A stretch of DNA of 64,000 nucleotides from Pseudomonadota bacterium (GCA_023418595.1 JAEZZI010000022.1:1-64000), one strand, 5' to 3'. Positions 42,891 to 51,441 are shown, counted from the first letter of the stretch. A program made the numbers and translations. The notes: generated from the sequence alone by a model not told the origin.

Positions 42891-43772
42891 CTAGGGATCG
42901 GTGGTACACCGCTTCCGGTTGCCGGTGGGGAAGGTGATATACGCCTCGGTCCCCTGGCCGCGCAGGGCATAGCCGCCGCCTTCATAGGCAATGCCCGATC
43001 CCGAGCGCTGCTGGTCGAGCACCGCCAGCCGTCGCCTGCCGGTCGCGAGTTCGACGGTGTTCGCGTCATTGTCGAAATTGGCGTTGTAGCGGCTGTCGTC
43101 GTCGCAGCGATATTCGGCGCGGACGCGGTTGGGCTGGGCGGGCGCGGGGACCGCAGCCTCGGGGGGTTGCGGATCGAAATCGGTGTCGCGGATGCGCCAG
43201 CGGCGATCGACCTGAAGCGTCCCCTCAATCGCGGCGGTGCGATGCAGGGTGATCGCGCCTTCCATCCGCACCGGCTTGCCGCCGTCGCGCAAACGCGCGG
43301 TGACCGTCACCGGAATTTCGATGTGACGCTGACCCGCGCCCGCATCGACGCGACCCGGCTCACCGACCTCGCCGGAATAGCGCGAATAGCGGTCGAAACT
43401 GTCGGCGAACTGGCGCGCGCTCATGCCCGTCGCCTGCCCTTCGTCACGCCACAGATTATAGGCGGCACGGTAATCGCGCTCGCCGATCAGCCGGAAATAG
43501 GCCTCTGCGACCGCCACCGCATCGACAACATCCTGTTTGGCGTCGGGCTCGGCGATCGGATAGGAATCGGACGTGCCGTCATTTCTTGGCGTTGCGTCGG
43601 GCGCGGCGGCGTCGGGTGACGGGTTTTCGGGCGGCAACGGATCTTCCAGCCGTGCATCGCGGCGTTCGCCCTGCTCGATCCGAGCGGCGGCGTCGGCGGC
43701 CTCGTTTCCATCCTCTTCCGCACCGCACGCCGCCAGCAGCAGCGCCAGGCCGACAACCCCGGTTCGCATCAT
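42891..43772 (-). CDS. Lipoprotein with C-terminal MliC lysozyme-inhibitor domain
   Basis: The 293-residue product starts with a lipobox signal (MMRTGVVGLALLLAACG, Cys16). An acidic, low-complexity stretch follows, then a central domain (about 80-205; AYFRLIGERDYRAAYNLWRD) and finally an MliC-like domain: YRCDDDSRYNANFDNDAN through GQGTEAYITFPTGNRKRC with the typical cysteine pair. MliC proteins inhibit c-type lysozyme from hosts or predators. The larger central region is uncommon for MliC proteins. It lies four bases downstream of the small acidic gene. Confidence 0.82.
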   Translation of the reverse strand: MMRTGVVGLALLLAACGAEEDGNEAADAAARIEQGERRDARLEDPLPPENPSPDAAAPDATPRNDGTSDSYPIAEPDAKQDVVDAVAVAEAYFRLIGERDYRAAYNLWRDEGQATGMSARQFADSFDRYSRYSGEVGEPGRVDAGAGQRHIEIPVTVTARLRDGGKPVRMEGAITLHRTAAIEGTLQVDRRWRIRDTDFDPQPPEAAVPAPAQPNRVRAEYRCDDDSRYNANFDNDANTVELATGRRRLAVLDQQRSGSGIAYEGGGYALRGQGTEAYITFPTGNRKRCTTDP

Positions 43773-43776
43773 GGCG

Positions 43777-44013
43777 TCAGCGGTCGTCGTCTTCGTCCTC
43801 TTCGTCAAGGGCGTCGACCAAGTCTTCGTCATTCTCGTCATCGATTTCGCCCCCAAGATCGGGGTCGAGATCGACCAGAATCGTGCCATCACTGCGGCCA
43901 TCGCGTGTCACTTCGAGGATTTCGGCGCGCTGGCTTTCGTCATAGCCGTCCTCGTCATAGCCGTCATCGCCGGGATTCTGATCGGTCACCTGATGTCCAC
44001 CCATCGGCTTCAC
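43777..44013 (-). CDS. Small highly acidic protein
   Basis: The 78-residue product is dominated by Asp and Glu and ends DALDEEDEDDDR, with no hydrophobic segment, so it is cytoplasmic and probably disordered. A second ATG at residue 4 (MGGHQVTDQ) may be the real start. It is separated by four bases from the following lipoprotein gene, consistent with an operon. I recognise no domain. Antisense frames are also long in this region, so existence rests on position and plausible composition. Confidence 0.55.
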   Translation of the reverse strand: MKPMGGHQVTDQNPGDDGYDEDGYDESQRAEILEVTRDGRSDGTILVDLDPDLGGEIDDENDEDLVDALDEEDEDDDR

Positions 44014-44106
44014 CCATCGATAGGGGGCTTGGCGGAATGCCGCCCCGGTGACGGTCGAACGGCAAGCGGGGCGACTCCGTTCCGTGGGCTTGCGACGAAA
44101 TGTGCC

Positions 44107-45336
44107 TCAATGCGCTCTGAACAGTCGCCCGCGTTCGCCGATCGCGACGATCGCCATCGCGATCAGCCCGCAGATCAGGAAGCCGGCATAGAGCGGCACC
44201 GTCGTCCCGTCGAACGACTGGCCGATGATCGCACCGATCACCGCGCCGCCCAATGTCGCGACGAAACCCTGCGCGCTCGACGCGGTGCCGGCGATATGCC
44301 CCATATTCTCCATCGCCATTGCCGAGAAATTGGATGCGGCAAGGCCGAAACACGCCATCATCGCCGCCTGGAGGATCGCGAACACCGCCAGATTCTCGCC
44401 CCCGATCCACGACACGACCAGGTGCACGCCCGCGATCACGATCAGGCCCGTCAGCGCCGAATGCGACAACAGCCGCGTGCCGAACCGCATGACGATCCGC
44501 GAATTCATGAAATTGGCGACCGCCATCGTGCCCGCGACGCAGGCGAAGATCACGGTCAGCAATTCGGGACGCCCGAAGATGTCGGACATGATCTGCTGAA
44601 TCGAGTTGATGAAGCCGAACAGCCCGCCCGATATCAGCGCGGCGGCGAGCGTATAGTTGACCGCCATCCGGTCTCGCGCGACGAACGCATAGCCTTGCGT
44701 GATGCGCGTCACGCTCAGTTCGTGGCGATCCTCTGGCTTCAGCGTCTCGGGCATGCGCAGCCAGAACCAGGCGAGGATCAGCGCTGCGACCACCGCGATG
44801 CCGACGAAGATCCAGCGCCACGGCGCAAACAGCAGCACGACCTGGCCGAAAGCAGGCGCGAGTACGGGGGCTGCCATGAACACCACGAACACCAGGCTCA
44901 TCACGCGCGCCATCGCCCGACCCGAAAAGCAATCGCGAACCAGGGCGATCGTCACGACGCGCGCGCCCGCGACCGCCATGCCGGAGGCGAAGCGTGCGAC
45001 CAGCAGCAATTCGAAACTGTTCGCGATCGCCGCGAGCAGATTGGTCGCGACCGCCGCGAGCAGCGCCACCGCCAGCACGGGACGCCGCCCGAACCGGTCG
45101 GCGAGCGGCCCGTGCGCCAGTTGCGCGACGGCGAAACCGACCAGAAACGCGGTAATGACGAACTGGCGGTCGTTATCGCGCAACACCCCCAGCGACTCGC
45201 CGATCGCGGGCAGCGCGGGAAGCATCGAATCGATGCCGAGCGCGGTCAGCGCCATCAGTGCGGCGGCGAGCGCGACGAATTCCCCGAAGGGAATCGGCGC
45301 CTGATTCTCGCTGATACGGGGAGTCGCTTGTTGCAT
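44107..45336 (-). CDS. Bcr/CflA-family multidrug efflux transporter (MFS)
   Basis: The 409-residue protein has twelve predicted helices of the DHA1 MFS class. Diagnostic segments are GIDSMLPALPAIGESL in helix 1, GPLADRFGRRPVLAVALL (loop 2-3 motif A), RVVTIALVRDCFSGRAMAR and the long C-terminal helical run ending GERGRLFRAH. Bcr/CflA members export bicyclomycin, sulfonamides or chloramphenicol; the substrate here is unknown. The start at 45336 is preceded by a divergent control region with a palindrome. Confidence 0.88.
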   Translation of the reverse strand: MQQATPRISENQAPIPFGEFVALAAALMALTALGIDSMLPALPAIGESLGVLRDNDRQFVITAFLVGFAVAQLAHGPLADRFGRRPVLAVALLAAVATNLLAAIANSFELLLVARFASGMAVAGARVVTIALVRDCFSGRAMARVMSLVFVVFMAAPVLAPAFGQVVLLFAPWRWIFVGIAVVAALILAWFWLRMPETLKPEDRHELSVTRITQGYAFVARDRMAVNYTLAAALISGGLFGFINSIQQIMSDIFGRPELLTVIFACVAGTMAVANFMNSRIVMRFGTRLLSHSALTGLIVIAGVHLVVSWIGGENLAVFAILQAAMMACFGLAASNFSAMAMENMGHIAGTASSAQGFVATLGGAVIGAIIGQSFDGTTVPLYAGFLICGLIAMAIVAIGERGRLFRAH

Positions 45337-45411
45337 TGCAGCGTTTCCATGAACCTGTCGGGCGCATTCGTCACGCCCCAATCTGCTTGAAACCGAGCAT
45401 TTCCATGCCCA

Positions 45412-45433
45412 CTGTATTGATTCAGTGATACAG
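45412..45433. promoter_or_regulatory. CTGTAT..ATACAG palindrome in the divergent control region
   Basis: A 22-base inverted repeat with 6-bp arms (CTGTAT at 45412-45417, ATACAG at 45428-45433) lies between the MFS transporter and lipoprotein genes. It is compatible with a dimeric repressor operator of the GntR/TetR/MarR style. No cognate regulator is encoded nearby, so this is only suggestive. Confidence 0.35.
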
Positions 45434-45448
45434 TCAGGAGTGCGGTCG

Positions 45449-45931
45449 ATGCGGGCGATTCTATTGGCAAGTGCAGGCGCGGTGCTGCTCGCCGGGTGCG
45501 GCGACGGCGACGGCACCAGCATTTCGATCAAATCGGACGAGGGCGGCACCGAAAAGACCGTGCTTTTGACCTCCAGCGACGGCGCGGTGAAGATCGATAC
45601 GCCGGTGTTCAAGGGCGACCTGAAACTGCCCGCCTTCACCATCGACGGCGCGAACCTGCAACTTGACGGGCTCGACCTCTATCCCGGCTCGAAGGTCCGC
45701 GACGTGAAGGTCAATGCGCGCGACGGTCAGGGCGGAGTCCAGATCGCGTTTGACAGCCCCGCCCCCGCCGATGTCGTGCGACGCTGGTATCGGGATGCGC
45801 TGGCCGATGCGGGTATCCGCGTGACAGGCGACGGCATGTCGGGCCAGACCGACGGCGGCAAGCCGTTCCGCATTTCGCTGGTTGAGAATGGCAGCGAAGC
45901 GAGCCAGGGGACCATCACGATCGGGAATTGA
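45449..45931 (+). CDS. Putative lipoprotein
   Basis: The 160-residue product has a lipobox signal (MRAILLASAGAVLLAGC, Cys17). The mature part has an Ala/Gly/Asp-rich N-terminus and a folded segment with YPGSKVRDVKVNARDG, APADVVRRWYRDALADAGIR and a C-terminal strand ending TITIGN. No catalytic motif is visible. CAGGAG lies eight bases before the ATG. It is divergent from a drug exporter, which may hint at a shared regulator, but this is inference. Confidence 0.7.
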   Translation: MRAILLASAGAVLLAGCGDGDGTSISIKSDEGGTEKTVLLTSSDGAVKIDTPVFKGDLKLPAFTIDGANLQLDGLDLYPGSKVRDVKVNARDGQGGVQIAFDSPAPADVVRRWYRDALADAGIRVTGDGMSGQTDGGKPFRISLVENGSEASQGTITIGN

Positions 45932-45954
45932 CAACGCATTTTCCACCCGCACTC

Positions 45955-46028
45955 CGTCATTCCCGCAAAGGCGGGAATCCATATCTTCCGACATGGGTTA
46001 TGGATTCCCGCCTTCGCGGGAATAACGG
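45955..46028. repeat. CATTCCCGC-type paired palindrome
   Basis: CGTCATTCCCGCAAAGGCGG is followed about 20 bases later by the inverted unit GGATTCCCGCCTTCGCGGGAATAACGG. The core CATTCCCGC is shared with 33319-33346. It lies between the lipoprotein gene and the dioxygenase gene. Confidence 0.8.
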
Positions 46029-46146
46029 AGGTGCGATGGACGCGAATGCCCGACACCGAGCATCGACCGTCCAGGACAAGCCTGTTCGCGGGCAGCGGGA
46101 TCGCCTATCTCCTCCCGCAATCGACTCGATCCGCAGGACAGAGAAA

Positions 46147-47100
46147 ATGCTTGATACCCCGATGGCAGAAATGCCCGTCGTCAGCCTGGCCGATCAGGCC
46201 GCCGATCCCGAACGTTTCGCCCGCGAATTCGGGCGCTCGTTCGAACGCTTCGGCTTTGCGATGGTCGCCGATCACGGCATCGACCAGGGGCTGATCGACC
46301 GCGCCTGGGCGATGACCGAGGCGTTCTTCGCGCTGCCCGAGGACGAGAAGCGCGCCTATTTCGTCGAAGGCGGCGGCGGCGCGCGCGGCTATACCCCATT
46401 CAAGACCGAGATCGCCAAGGGCGCGACCCATGTCGACCTCAAGGAATTCTGGCATATCGGCCGTCAACTCGCCGCCGGGCACCGGTTCGAGGCGCAGATG
46501 TCGCCCAATATCTGGCCGGACAAGCCCGAGGGCTTCCGCGAGACGTTCCTCGAGCTGTTCGCCGCCTTCGACACCGCGGGCGACAAGTTGCTCTCGGCGA
46601 TCGCGCGCTATCTGAAGCTCGATCCCCACTGGTTCGACGCGGCGGTCAAGGATGGCAATTCGGTCCTCCGTTTGCTGCATTATCCGCCCGTCACCGAGGA
46701 CGCGCCCAATGTCCGCGCGGGGGCGCATGAGGACATCAACCTCATCACGCTGCTCCTGGGGGCCGAGGAAGCGGGGCTTGAGTTGCTCGACAAGGACGGG
46801 CGCTGGCTGCCGGTCAAGCCGCCCAAGAATGCGATGGTCGTCAATGTCGGCGACATGCTCCAGCGGCTGACCAACCATGTCCTGCCATCGACCACCCACC
46901 GCGTCGTCAACCCGCCGCCCGAGCGCCGCGGGCATTCGCGCTATTCGATGCCGTTCTTCCTCCACCCCGCGCCCGATTTCCTGATCGAGACGCTGCCGTC
47001 GTGCATCTCCGAGGAGAATCCGAACCGCTACGAAAGCCCGATTACCGCGCACGACTATTTGCACGAGCGGCTGGTCGAGATCGGGTTGATCAAGAAGTAG
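46147..47100 (+). CDS. 2OG-Fe(II) dioxygenase of the isopenicillin N synthase-like family
   Basis: The 317-residue product has a DIOX_N-like N-terminal region and a double-stranded beta-helix core. Iron ligands H194-x-D196 (GAHEDINL) and H251 are in place, with the co-substrate R-x-S at R265-Y-S267. The sequence GYTPFKTEIAKGATHVD is typical of the bacterial subgroup. The natural substrate is unknown; no secondary-metabolite genes surround it. The ATG at 46147 follows GAGA with weak ribosome-site support and is supported by family length. Confidence 0.85.
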   Translation: MLDTPMAEMPVVSLADQAADPERFAREFGRSFERFGFAMVADHGIDQGLIDRAWAMTEAFFALPEDEKRAYFVEGGGGARGYTPFKTEIAKGATHVDLKEFWHIGRQLAAGHRFEAQMSPNIWPDKPEGFRETFLELFAAFDTAGDKLLSAIARYLKLDPHWFDAAVKDGNSVLRLLHYPPVTEDAPNVRAGAHEDINLITLLLGAEEAGLELLDKDGRWLPVKPPKNAMVVNVGDMLQRLTNHVLPSTTHRVVNPPPERRGHSRYSMPFFLHPAPDFLIETLPSCISEENPNRYESPITAHDYLHERLVEIGLIKK

Positions 47101-47127
47101 CGCTCGACCCACGCCTATTTCTTCTTC

Positions 47128-47223
47128 GTCACCCCGGACTTGCTTACGGGGTCCACCGTGCCGCAGAAGCAACGCGCGCCTTCGCAGGAGGCACGGTGGG
47201 TACCGGAACCAGTCCGGCATGAC
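47128..47223. repeat. GTCACCCCGG-type paired inverted repeat, copy 3 of 4
   Basis: Starts GTCACCCCGGACTTGC and ends GGAACCAGTCCGGCATGAC. This copy is shorter (96 bases) and has diverged at its right end (GGCATGAC instead of GGGGTGAC), and it keeps GGTCCACCGTG in the left arm. It lies between the dioxygenase and hom genes, both on the plus strand. Confidence 0.8.
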
Positions 47224-47239
47224 GAATAGAAGGTAGGGC

Positions 47240-48529
47240 ATGACCGAACCGTTGCGCGTCGCAATCGCTGGGCTGGGCACCGTCGGCGCAGGTGTCATCC
47301 GCCTGATCGACGCCAATGCGGATCTGATCGCGCGGCGCGCCGGTCGACCCATCGAAGTCGTCGCCGTATCCGCGCGCGACCGCGCCAAGGATCGCGGCGT
47401 CGACATCGCGCGGTTCGACTGGATCGACGATCCGACCGAATTGAGCGCCAGCGGCGCCGACGTGGTGGTCGAACTGGTCGGCGGATCGGACGGCCCCGCG
47501 CTGGCCCTTGCCCGCAAGACGCTGGGCGCGGGCAAGGGGTTCGTCACCGCCAACAAGGCGATGATGGCGCATCACGGGCTGGAACTCGCCGAACTGGCGG
47601 AGCAGGCGAGCGTCCCGCTCAAATTCGAGGCCGCAGTCGCGGGCGGCATCCCGGTCATCAAGGGCCTGCGCGAAGGCGCCGCCGCAAACGAGATTTCGCG
47701 CGTCTACGGTATCCTCAACGGCACCTGCAATTTCATCCTGTCGAAGATGGAAGCAGAAGGCCGCGACTTCGACGAGGTGCTCGGCGAAGCGCAGCGGCTT
47801 GGCTATGCAGAGGCCGATCCCGGCTTCGACATCGACGGCGTCGATGCCGCGCACAAATTGTCGATCCTGTCATCGATCTGCTTCGGCACCCAGCCCGCGT
47901 TCGACGATGTGCGGGTAACCGGCGTGCGCCACGTCATCGCCGCCGACATCGCCGAGGCGGCGGCGCTCGGTTATCGCATCCGGCTGGTCGGCATGGCGGA
48001 AGCGGGCGATGCCGGGCTGTTCCAGCGCGTCCACCCGCATCTGGTGCCGATCGACCATCCGCTGGCGCATGTCTCGGGGTCATTGAACGCCGTCGTCGCG
48101 GAAGGGAATTTCGTCGGGCGGCTGTTCTTCCAGGGCGCGGGCGCAGGCGACGGGCCGACCGCAAGCGCAGTGGTCGCCGACCTGATCGACATTGCGCGTG
48201 GCGAATATGGTCCGGCCTATGCGATGCCGGTGGCGTCACTGTCGCGCCCCGCCCAGGCCGAAACCGGCGACCGCCGCGGCCGCGCCTATCTGCGCTTCAC
48301 CGTTCAGGACAAGGTTGGCGTTCTCGCCGAAATCGCGGCAGCAATGCGCGATGCGGGCGTGTCGATCGAAAGCCTGATGCAGCGCGGTCGGATGGCCGAT
48401 GGCAGCGTGCTGGTCGCGATCGTCACGCATGAAGGCCCGGAACGGTCGGTGGCACAGGCGCTGGAGAAACTGCGCGGATCGCAGAGTTTGGTCGGCCAGC
48501 CGATGTGGATGCATTTGCTGGGACATTGA
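47240..48529 (+). CDS. hom: Homoserine dehydrogenase
   Basis: The 429-residue enzyme starts with VAIAGLGTVGAGVIRLIDAN (Rossmann fold), has the catalytic region KFEAAVAGGIPVIKGLREG and the signature GILNGTCNFILSKME, and ends with a C-terminal ACT domain (about 350-429) implying threonine feedback. It reduces aspartate semialdehyde to homoserine, the branch compound for methionine (metX, 8.2 kb) and threonine. Monocistronic between two repeat elements. Confidence 0.95.
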   Translation: MTEPLRVAIAGLGTVGAGVIRLIDANADLIARRAGRPIEVVAVSARDRAKDRGVDIARFDWIDDPTELSASGADVVVELVGGSDGPALALARKTLGAGKGFVTANKAMMAHHGLELAELAEQASVPLKFEAAVAGGIPVIKGLREGAAANEISRVYGILNGTCNFILSKMEAEGRDFDEVLGEAQRLGYAEADPGFDIDGVDAAHKLSILSSICFGTQPAFDDVRVTGVRHVIAADIAEAAALGYRIRLVGMAEAGDAGLFQRVHPHLVPIDHPLAHVSGSLNAVVAEGNFVGRLFFQGAGAGDGPTASAVVADLIDIARGEYGPAYAMPVASLSRPAQAETGDRRGRAYLRFTVQDKVGVLAEIAAAMRDAGVSIESLMQRGRMADGSVLVAIVTHEGPERSVAQALEKLRGSQSLVGQPMWMHLLGH

Positions 48530-48541
48530 TTTCGTTAGCCT

Positions 48542-48623
48542 CCGTGCTCCCGCGAAGGCGGGAGTCCAGAGCCACAAATCGTATCGCCTGTAATCCTGGG
48601 CTACCGCCTTCACGGGAGCACGG
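48542..48623. repeat. GCTCCCGCG-type paired palindrome
   Basis: CCGTGCTCCCGCGAAGGCGGGAG is followed by TCCAGAGCC and then an inverted GCCTTCACGGGAGCACGG. The motif and the AGTCCAG flank match the copy at 14697. It lies between hom and the HI0933-type flavoprotein gene. Confidence 0.8.
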
Positions 48624-48677
48624 CGGGGATTGGGTGCGGACTTGGCCTCTAACGCTTTCCATGACACTGCGCCCCGC

Positions 48678-49862
48678 GTGACCAATTCCCCCGACACTTT
48701 CGACGCAATCATCCTCGGCGCAGGCGGCGCAGGGCTTTTCTGCGCGCTGACCGCCGGACAGCGCGGTCGGCGCGTGCTGGTGATCGACCATGCGTCCGAG
48801 CCAGGGAAGAAAATCCTGATTTCGGGGGGCGGGCGATGCAATTTCACCAATCTGCACGTCGCGCCCGACCGTTATCTTTCGGCGAACCCGCATTTCGCCA
48901 AATCGGCGCTCAGCCGCTACACCCAGCACGACTTTATCGCGATGGTCGATCGCCACGGCATCGCCTGGCACGAAAAGACGCTCGGGCAACTCTTCTGCGA
49001 CAGATCGGCGAGACAGATCGTCGCGATGCTGCTCGACGAATGCGCGGCGGGCGAGGTGACGTTGCGGCTGGGCGCGTCGATCGGCGAGGTCGGCCATGCC
49101 GATGGCATGTTCAGCGTCGCGCACGGCAACCGCATCGCCCGCGCTCCATCGCTGGTGATCGCGACCGGCGGCCCGTCGATCCCCAAATTGGGCGCAACCG
49201 GCTTCGCCTATGATCTCGCGCGGCGATTCGGGATGAAGGTCGTCGAACCGCGTCCCGCGCTGGTGCCGCTGACGCTGCCGTCCGACGAAGCGCTGTTCCG
49301 GTCGCTGTCGGGCGTCGCCACGCCGGTCGTCGCGCGCGCGGGCAAGGCGTGCTTCTCCGAAGCTGCGCTGTTCACCCATCGCGGATTGTCCGGCCCCGCG
49401 ATCCTTCAGGTTTCGAGCTATTGGCGTCATGGCGAGGCCATCGGCATCGACCTGATCCCCGGCGCGCCTGCCGACTGGCTGGTCGCGGCCAAGACGGCGC
49501 GGCCCAAGGCGGGGCTGCGGTCGGTGCTCAGCGAGCATCTGCCCGACCGGCTGGCGGAGGCGCTGGCCGAGCAACTGGCGCTGACCGGCGGCCTTGCCGA
49601 TCAGCGCGATGCGACTTTGCGCGCGGCGGAAGCGCGGCTGCGCGACTGGCAATTCCGCCCCGACGGCACCGAGGGTTTCGCCAAGGCGGAGGTCACGGTG
49701 GGCGGCATCGCCACCGCCGGGCTGTCATCTCAGACGATGGCGGCGCGCAGCGTGCCCGGCCTTTATGCGATCGGCGAGGCGGTGGACGTCACCGGCTGGC
49801 TGGGTGGCTATAATTTCCAATGGGCCTGGTCGAGCGGCTGGGCTGCGGGACAGGCGCTGTAA
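48678..49862 (+). CDS. HI0933/BaiN-type FAD-dependent oxidoreductase
   Basis: The 394-residue flavoprotein starts FDAIILGAGGAGLFCALTAG (dinucleotide fold) and has the family signature KKILISGGGRCNFTN, then VIATGGPSIPKLGATGFAYD. Close relatives include YhiN, the HI0933 family and the bile-acid enzyme BaiN; function in this lineage is unknown. The GTG start at 48678 gives a MTNSPDTFDA-like N-terminus and matches the family length; a TTG at 48630 would add a non-conserved segment. Confidence 0.85.
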   Translation: MTNSPDTFDAIILGAGGAGLFCALTAGQRGRRVLVIDHASEPGKKILISGGGRCNFTNLHVAPDRYLSANPHFAKSALSRYTQHDFIAMVDRHGIAWHEKTLGQLFCDRSARQIVAMLLDECAAGEVTLRLGASIGEVGHADGMFSVAHGNRIARAPSLVIATGGPSIPKLGATGFAYDLARRFGMKVVEPRPALVPLTLPSDEALFRSLSGVATPVVARAGKACFSEAALFTHRGLSGPAILQVSSYWRHGEAIGIDLIPGAPADWLVAAKTARPKAGLRSVLSEHLPDRLAEALAEQLALTGGLADQRDATLRAAEARLRDWQFRPDGTEGFAKAEVTVGGIATAGLSSQTMAARSVPGLYAIGEAVDVTGWLGGYNFQWAWSSGWAAGQAL

Positions 49863-49866
49863 TCAT

Positions 49867-49935
49867 CGTCATTGCGAGCGTAGCGACGCAATCCAGAGTG
49901 GGGCGCTGGATTGCGTCGCTACGCTCGCAATGACG
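49867..49935. repeat. Perfect 30-bp-arm inverted repeat (CATTGCGAGCGTAGCGACGC type)
   Basis: Two perfect 30-base arms (CGTCATTGCGAGCGTAGC.. and its complement) enclose the 9-base loop AGTGGGGCG. The perfect match suggests a recent copy. It lies in the narrow space between convergent flavoprotein and EIVVCARR-protein genes and could terminate both. Confidence 0.9.
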
Positions 49936-49943
49936 GATGAAAT

Positions 49944-50303
49944 TTAGAAATCCAGAGGCTCGCGGTGACGCTCGATCAGGCGTGTGCCGCTGGCGCTGCT
50001 GGTCATCGTCACCCCGGCGAAGCCGCAGCCATAGGGCATGTTGCCGATCTTGGTCTCGCAGACATTGGGCTGACGCAACAGCGCCTGCCGCGCCGCAAAC
50101 GCGCCCAGATTGTCCCGCTCGCCGGTATTGGGGACTCGCAACGGTGCGCGATGGGCATCGGTTTCGCGACGAGCGCACACGACGATTTCGTCAGCATCGC
50201 GGTCGCAGGCAACCCGTACCCGTGTCTGTTCGCGATAGGTCGTCATTTCGCGATTCAGATCGACTTCCTGCGGCGCCGACAGCAACAACATCATGGCAAG
50301 CAT
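49944..50303 (-). CDS. Small secreted protein with EIVVCARR motif
   Basis: The 119-residue product begins with a short hydrophobic segment (MLAMMLLLSAP), probably a signal, and has VACDRDADEIVVCARRETD followed by RVPNTGERDN and two further cysteines (NVCETKI, YGCGFAG). The Cys-x5-EIVVCARR motif is shared with the protein at 32286. Function is unknown. It is convergent with the HI0933 gene and divergent from glpX. Confidence 0.75.
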   Translation of the reverse strand: MLAMMLLLSAPQEVDLNREMTTYREQTRVRVACDRDADEIVVCARRETDAHRAPLRVPNTGERDNLGAFAARQALLRQPNVCETKIGNMPYGCGFAGVTMTSSASGTRLIERHREPLDF

Positions 50304-50434
50304 GTTCGCCTCCCGATTGACCCGCCCTCAGGCTAGCGTCGAACGGTGCGTGCACAAGCCCGTTCTGCTCGACAAGCCTCTCCCACTCTCCTATCGCCCC
50401 GATAAACAAAGGTTTGAGAGGGATTTTCGACGCT

Positions 50435-51406
50435 ATGGATCAAACGCCCAGCCAGACGCTCGACCGCGTTCTCGTCCTCGAAATGGTGCGTGTGACCGAA
50501 GCCGCCGCCATCGCCGCGTCGAAGCTGGTCGGACGCGGCGACGAGAAGGCCGCCGACGCCGCCGCGGTCGAGGCGATGCGCGAGGCGCTCAATTCGCTCT
50601 ACATGGACGGCACCGTCGTCATCGGCGAGGGCGAGCGCGACGAAGCGCCGATGCTTTATATCGGCGAAAAGGTCGGCTCTGCCCCCGGCAAGGGACCGAA
50701 GATCGATATCGCGCTCGATCCGCTGGAGGGCACCACCATCTGCGCCAAGGCCGGGCCGAACAGCCTGGCGGTGCTGGCGATCGCCGAGGAAGGCAATCTG
50801 CTCAATGCGCCCGACGTCTATATGGACAAGATCGCGGTCGGCCCCGGCTATCCGGCGGGCGTCATCGACCTGGACCGATCCCCGGCCGACAATATCCGGG
50901 CCATCGCCGCCGCCAAGGGTGTGGAACCGGGCGACATCATCGCCTGCGTGCTCGATCGCCCGCGCCACGAAGCACTGATCGCGGAGCTGCGCGCGCTCGG
51001 ATGCGGCGTCGTGCTGATCGGCGACGGCGACGTAGCGGGGGTGATCGCGACCACCGACCCCGACACCACCATCGACGTCTATATGGGATCGGGCGGCGCA
51101 CCCGAAGGCGTGCTGGCCTGCGCGGCGCTGCGCTGCGTCGGCGGCCAGTTCAAGGGCCGGTTGCTATTCCGCAACGAAGACGAACGCGCCCGCGCCCGCA
51201 AATGGGGCATTGCCGACCTCGACAAGCAGTACGACCTGACCGAGCTGGCCAAGGGCGACTGCATCTTTGCCGCAACCGGCGTCACCGACGGATCGCTGCT
51301 CGAGGGCGTCAAGCGCCACCGCACCAAGATGACCACCGAAAGCGTGGTGATGCGCGCGTCGTCGGGCACGGTGCGCTGGGTGAAGGGCGAACACCAGCTC
51401 GATTGA
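50435..51406 (+). CDS. glpX: Class II fructose-1,6-bisphosphatase GlpX
   Basis: The 323-residue enzyme has the metal/substrate motifs VVIGEGERDEAPML, DIALDPLEGTTICAKA and GSGGAPEGVLACAALR. It hydrolyses fructose-1,6-bisphosphate in gluconeogenesis. GAGAGGGA lies 12 bases before the ATG at 50435; a TTG start at 50414 would add seven residues. Monocistronic, followed by a repeat. Confidence 0.94.
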   Translation: MDQTPSQTLDRVLVLEMVRVTEAAAIAASKLVGRGDEKAADAAAVEAMREALNSLYMDGTVVIGEGERDEAPMLYIGEKVGSAPGKGPKIDIALDPLEGTTICAKAGPNSLAVLAIAEEGNLLNAPDVYMDKIAVGPGYPAGVIDLDRSPADNIRAIAAAKGVEPGDIIACVLDRPRHEALIAELRALGCGVVLIGDGDVAGVIATTDPDTTIDVYMGSGGAPEGVLACAALRCVGGQFKGRLLFRNEDERARARKWGIADLDKQYDLTELAKGDCIFAATGVTDGSLLEGVKRHRTKMTTESVVMRASSGTVRWVKGEHQLD

Positions 51407-51441
51407 TCGGGTTGGTGATCCTTCGCGATTTCACCGAACCT

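Noticed and set aside
43573..45390. A 605-codon open frame on the plus strand
   Set aside because: It runs antisense to three genes (MliC lipoprotein, acidic protein and MFS transporter), and its product is low-complexity His/Arg/Asp/Gln.
46147..47100. Beta-lactam or other secondary-metabolite pathway because of the isopenicillin N synthase-like enzyme
   Set aside because: No nonribosomal peptide synthetase or other pathway gene is nearby; the family is broad and common in proteobacteria.
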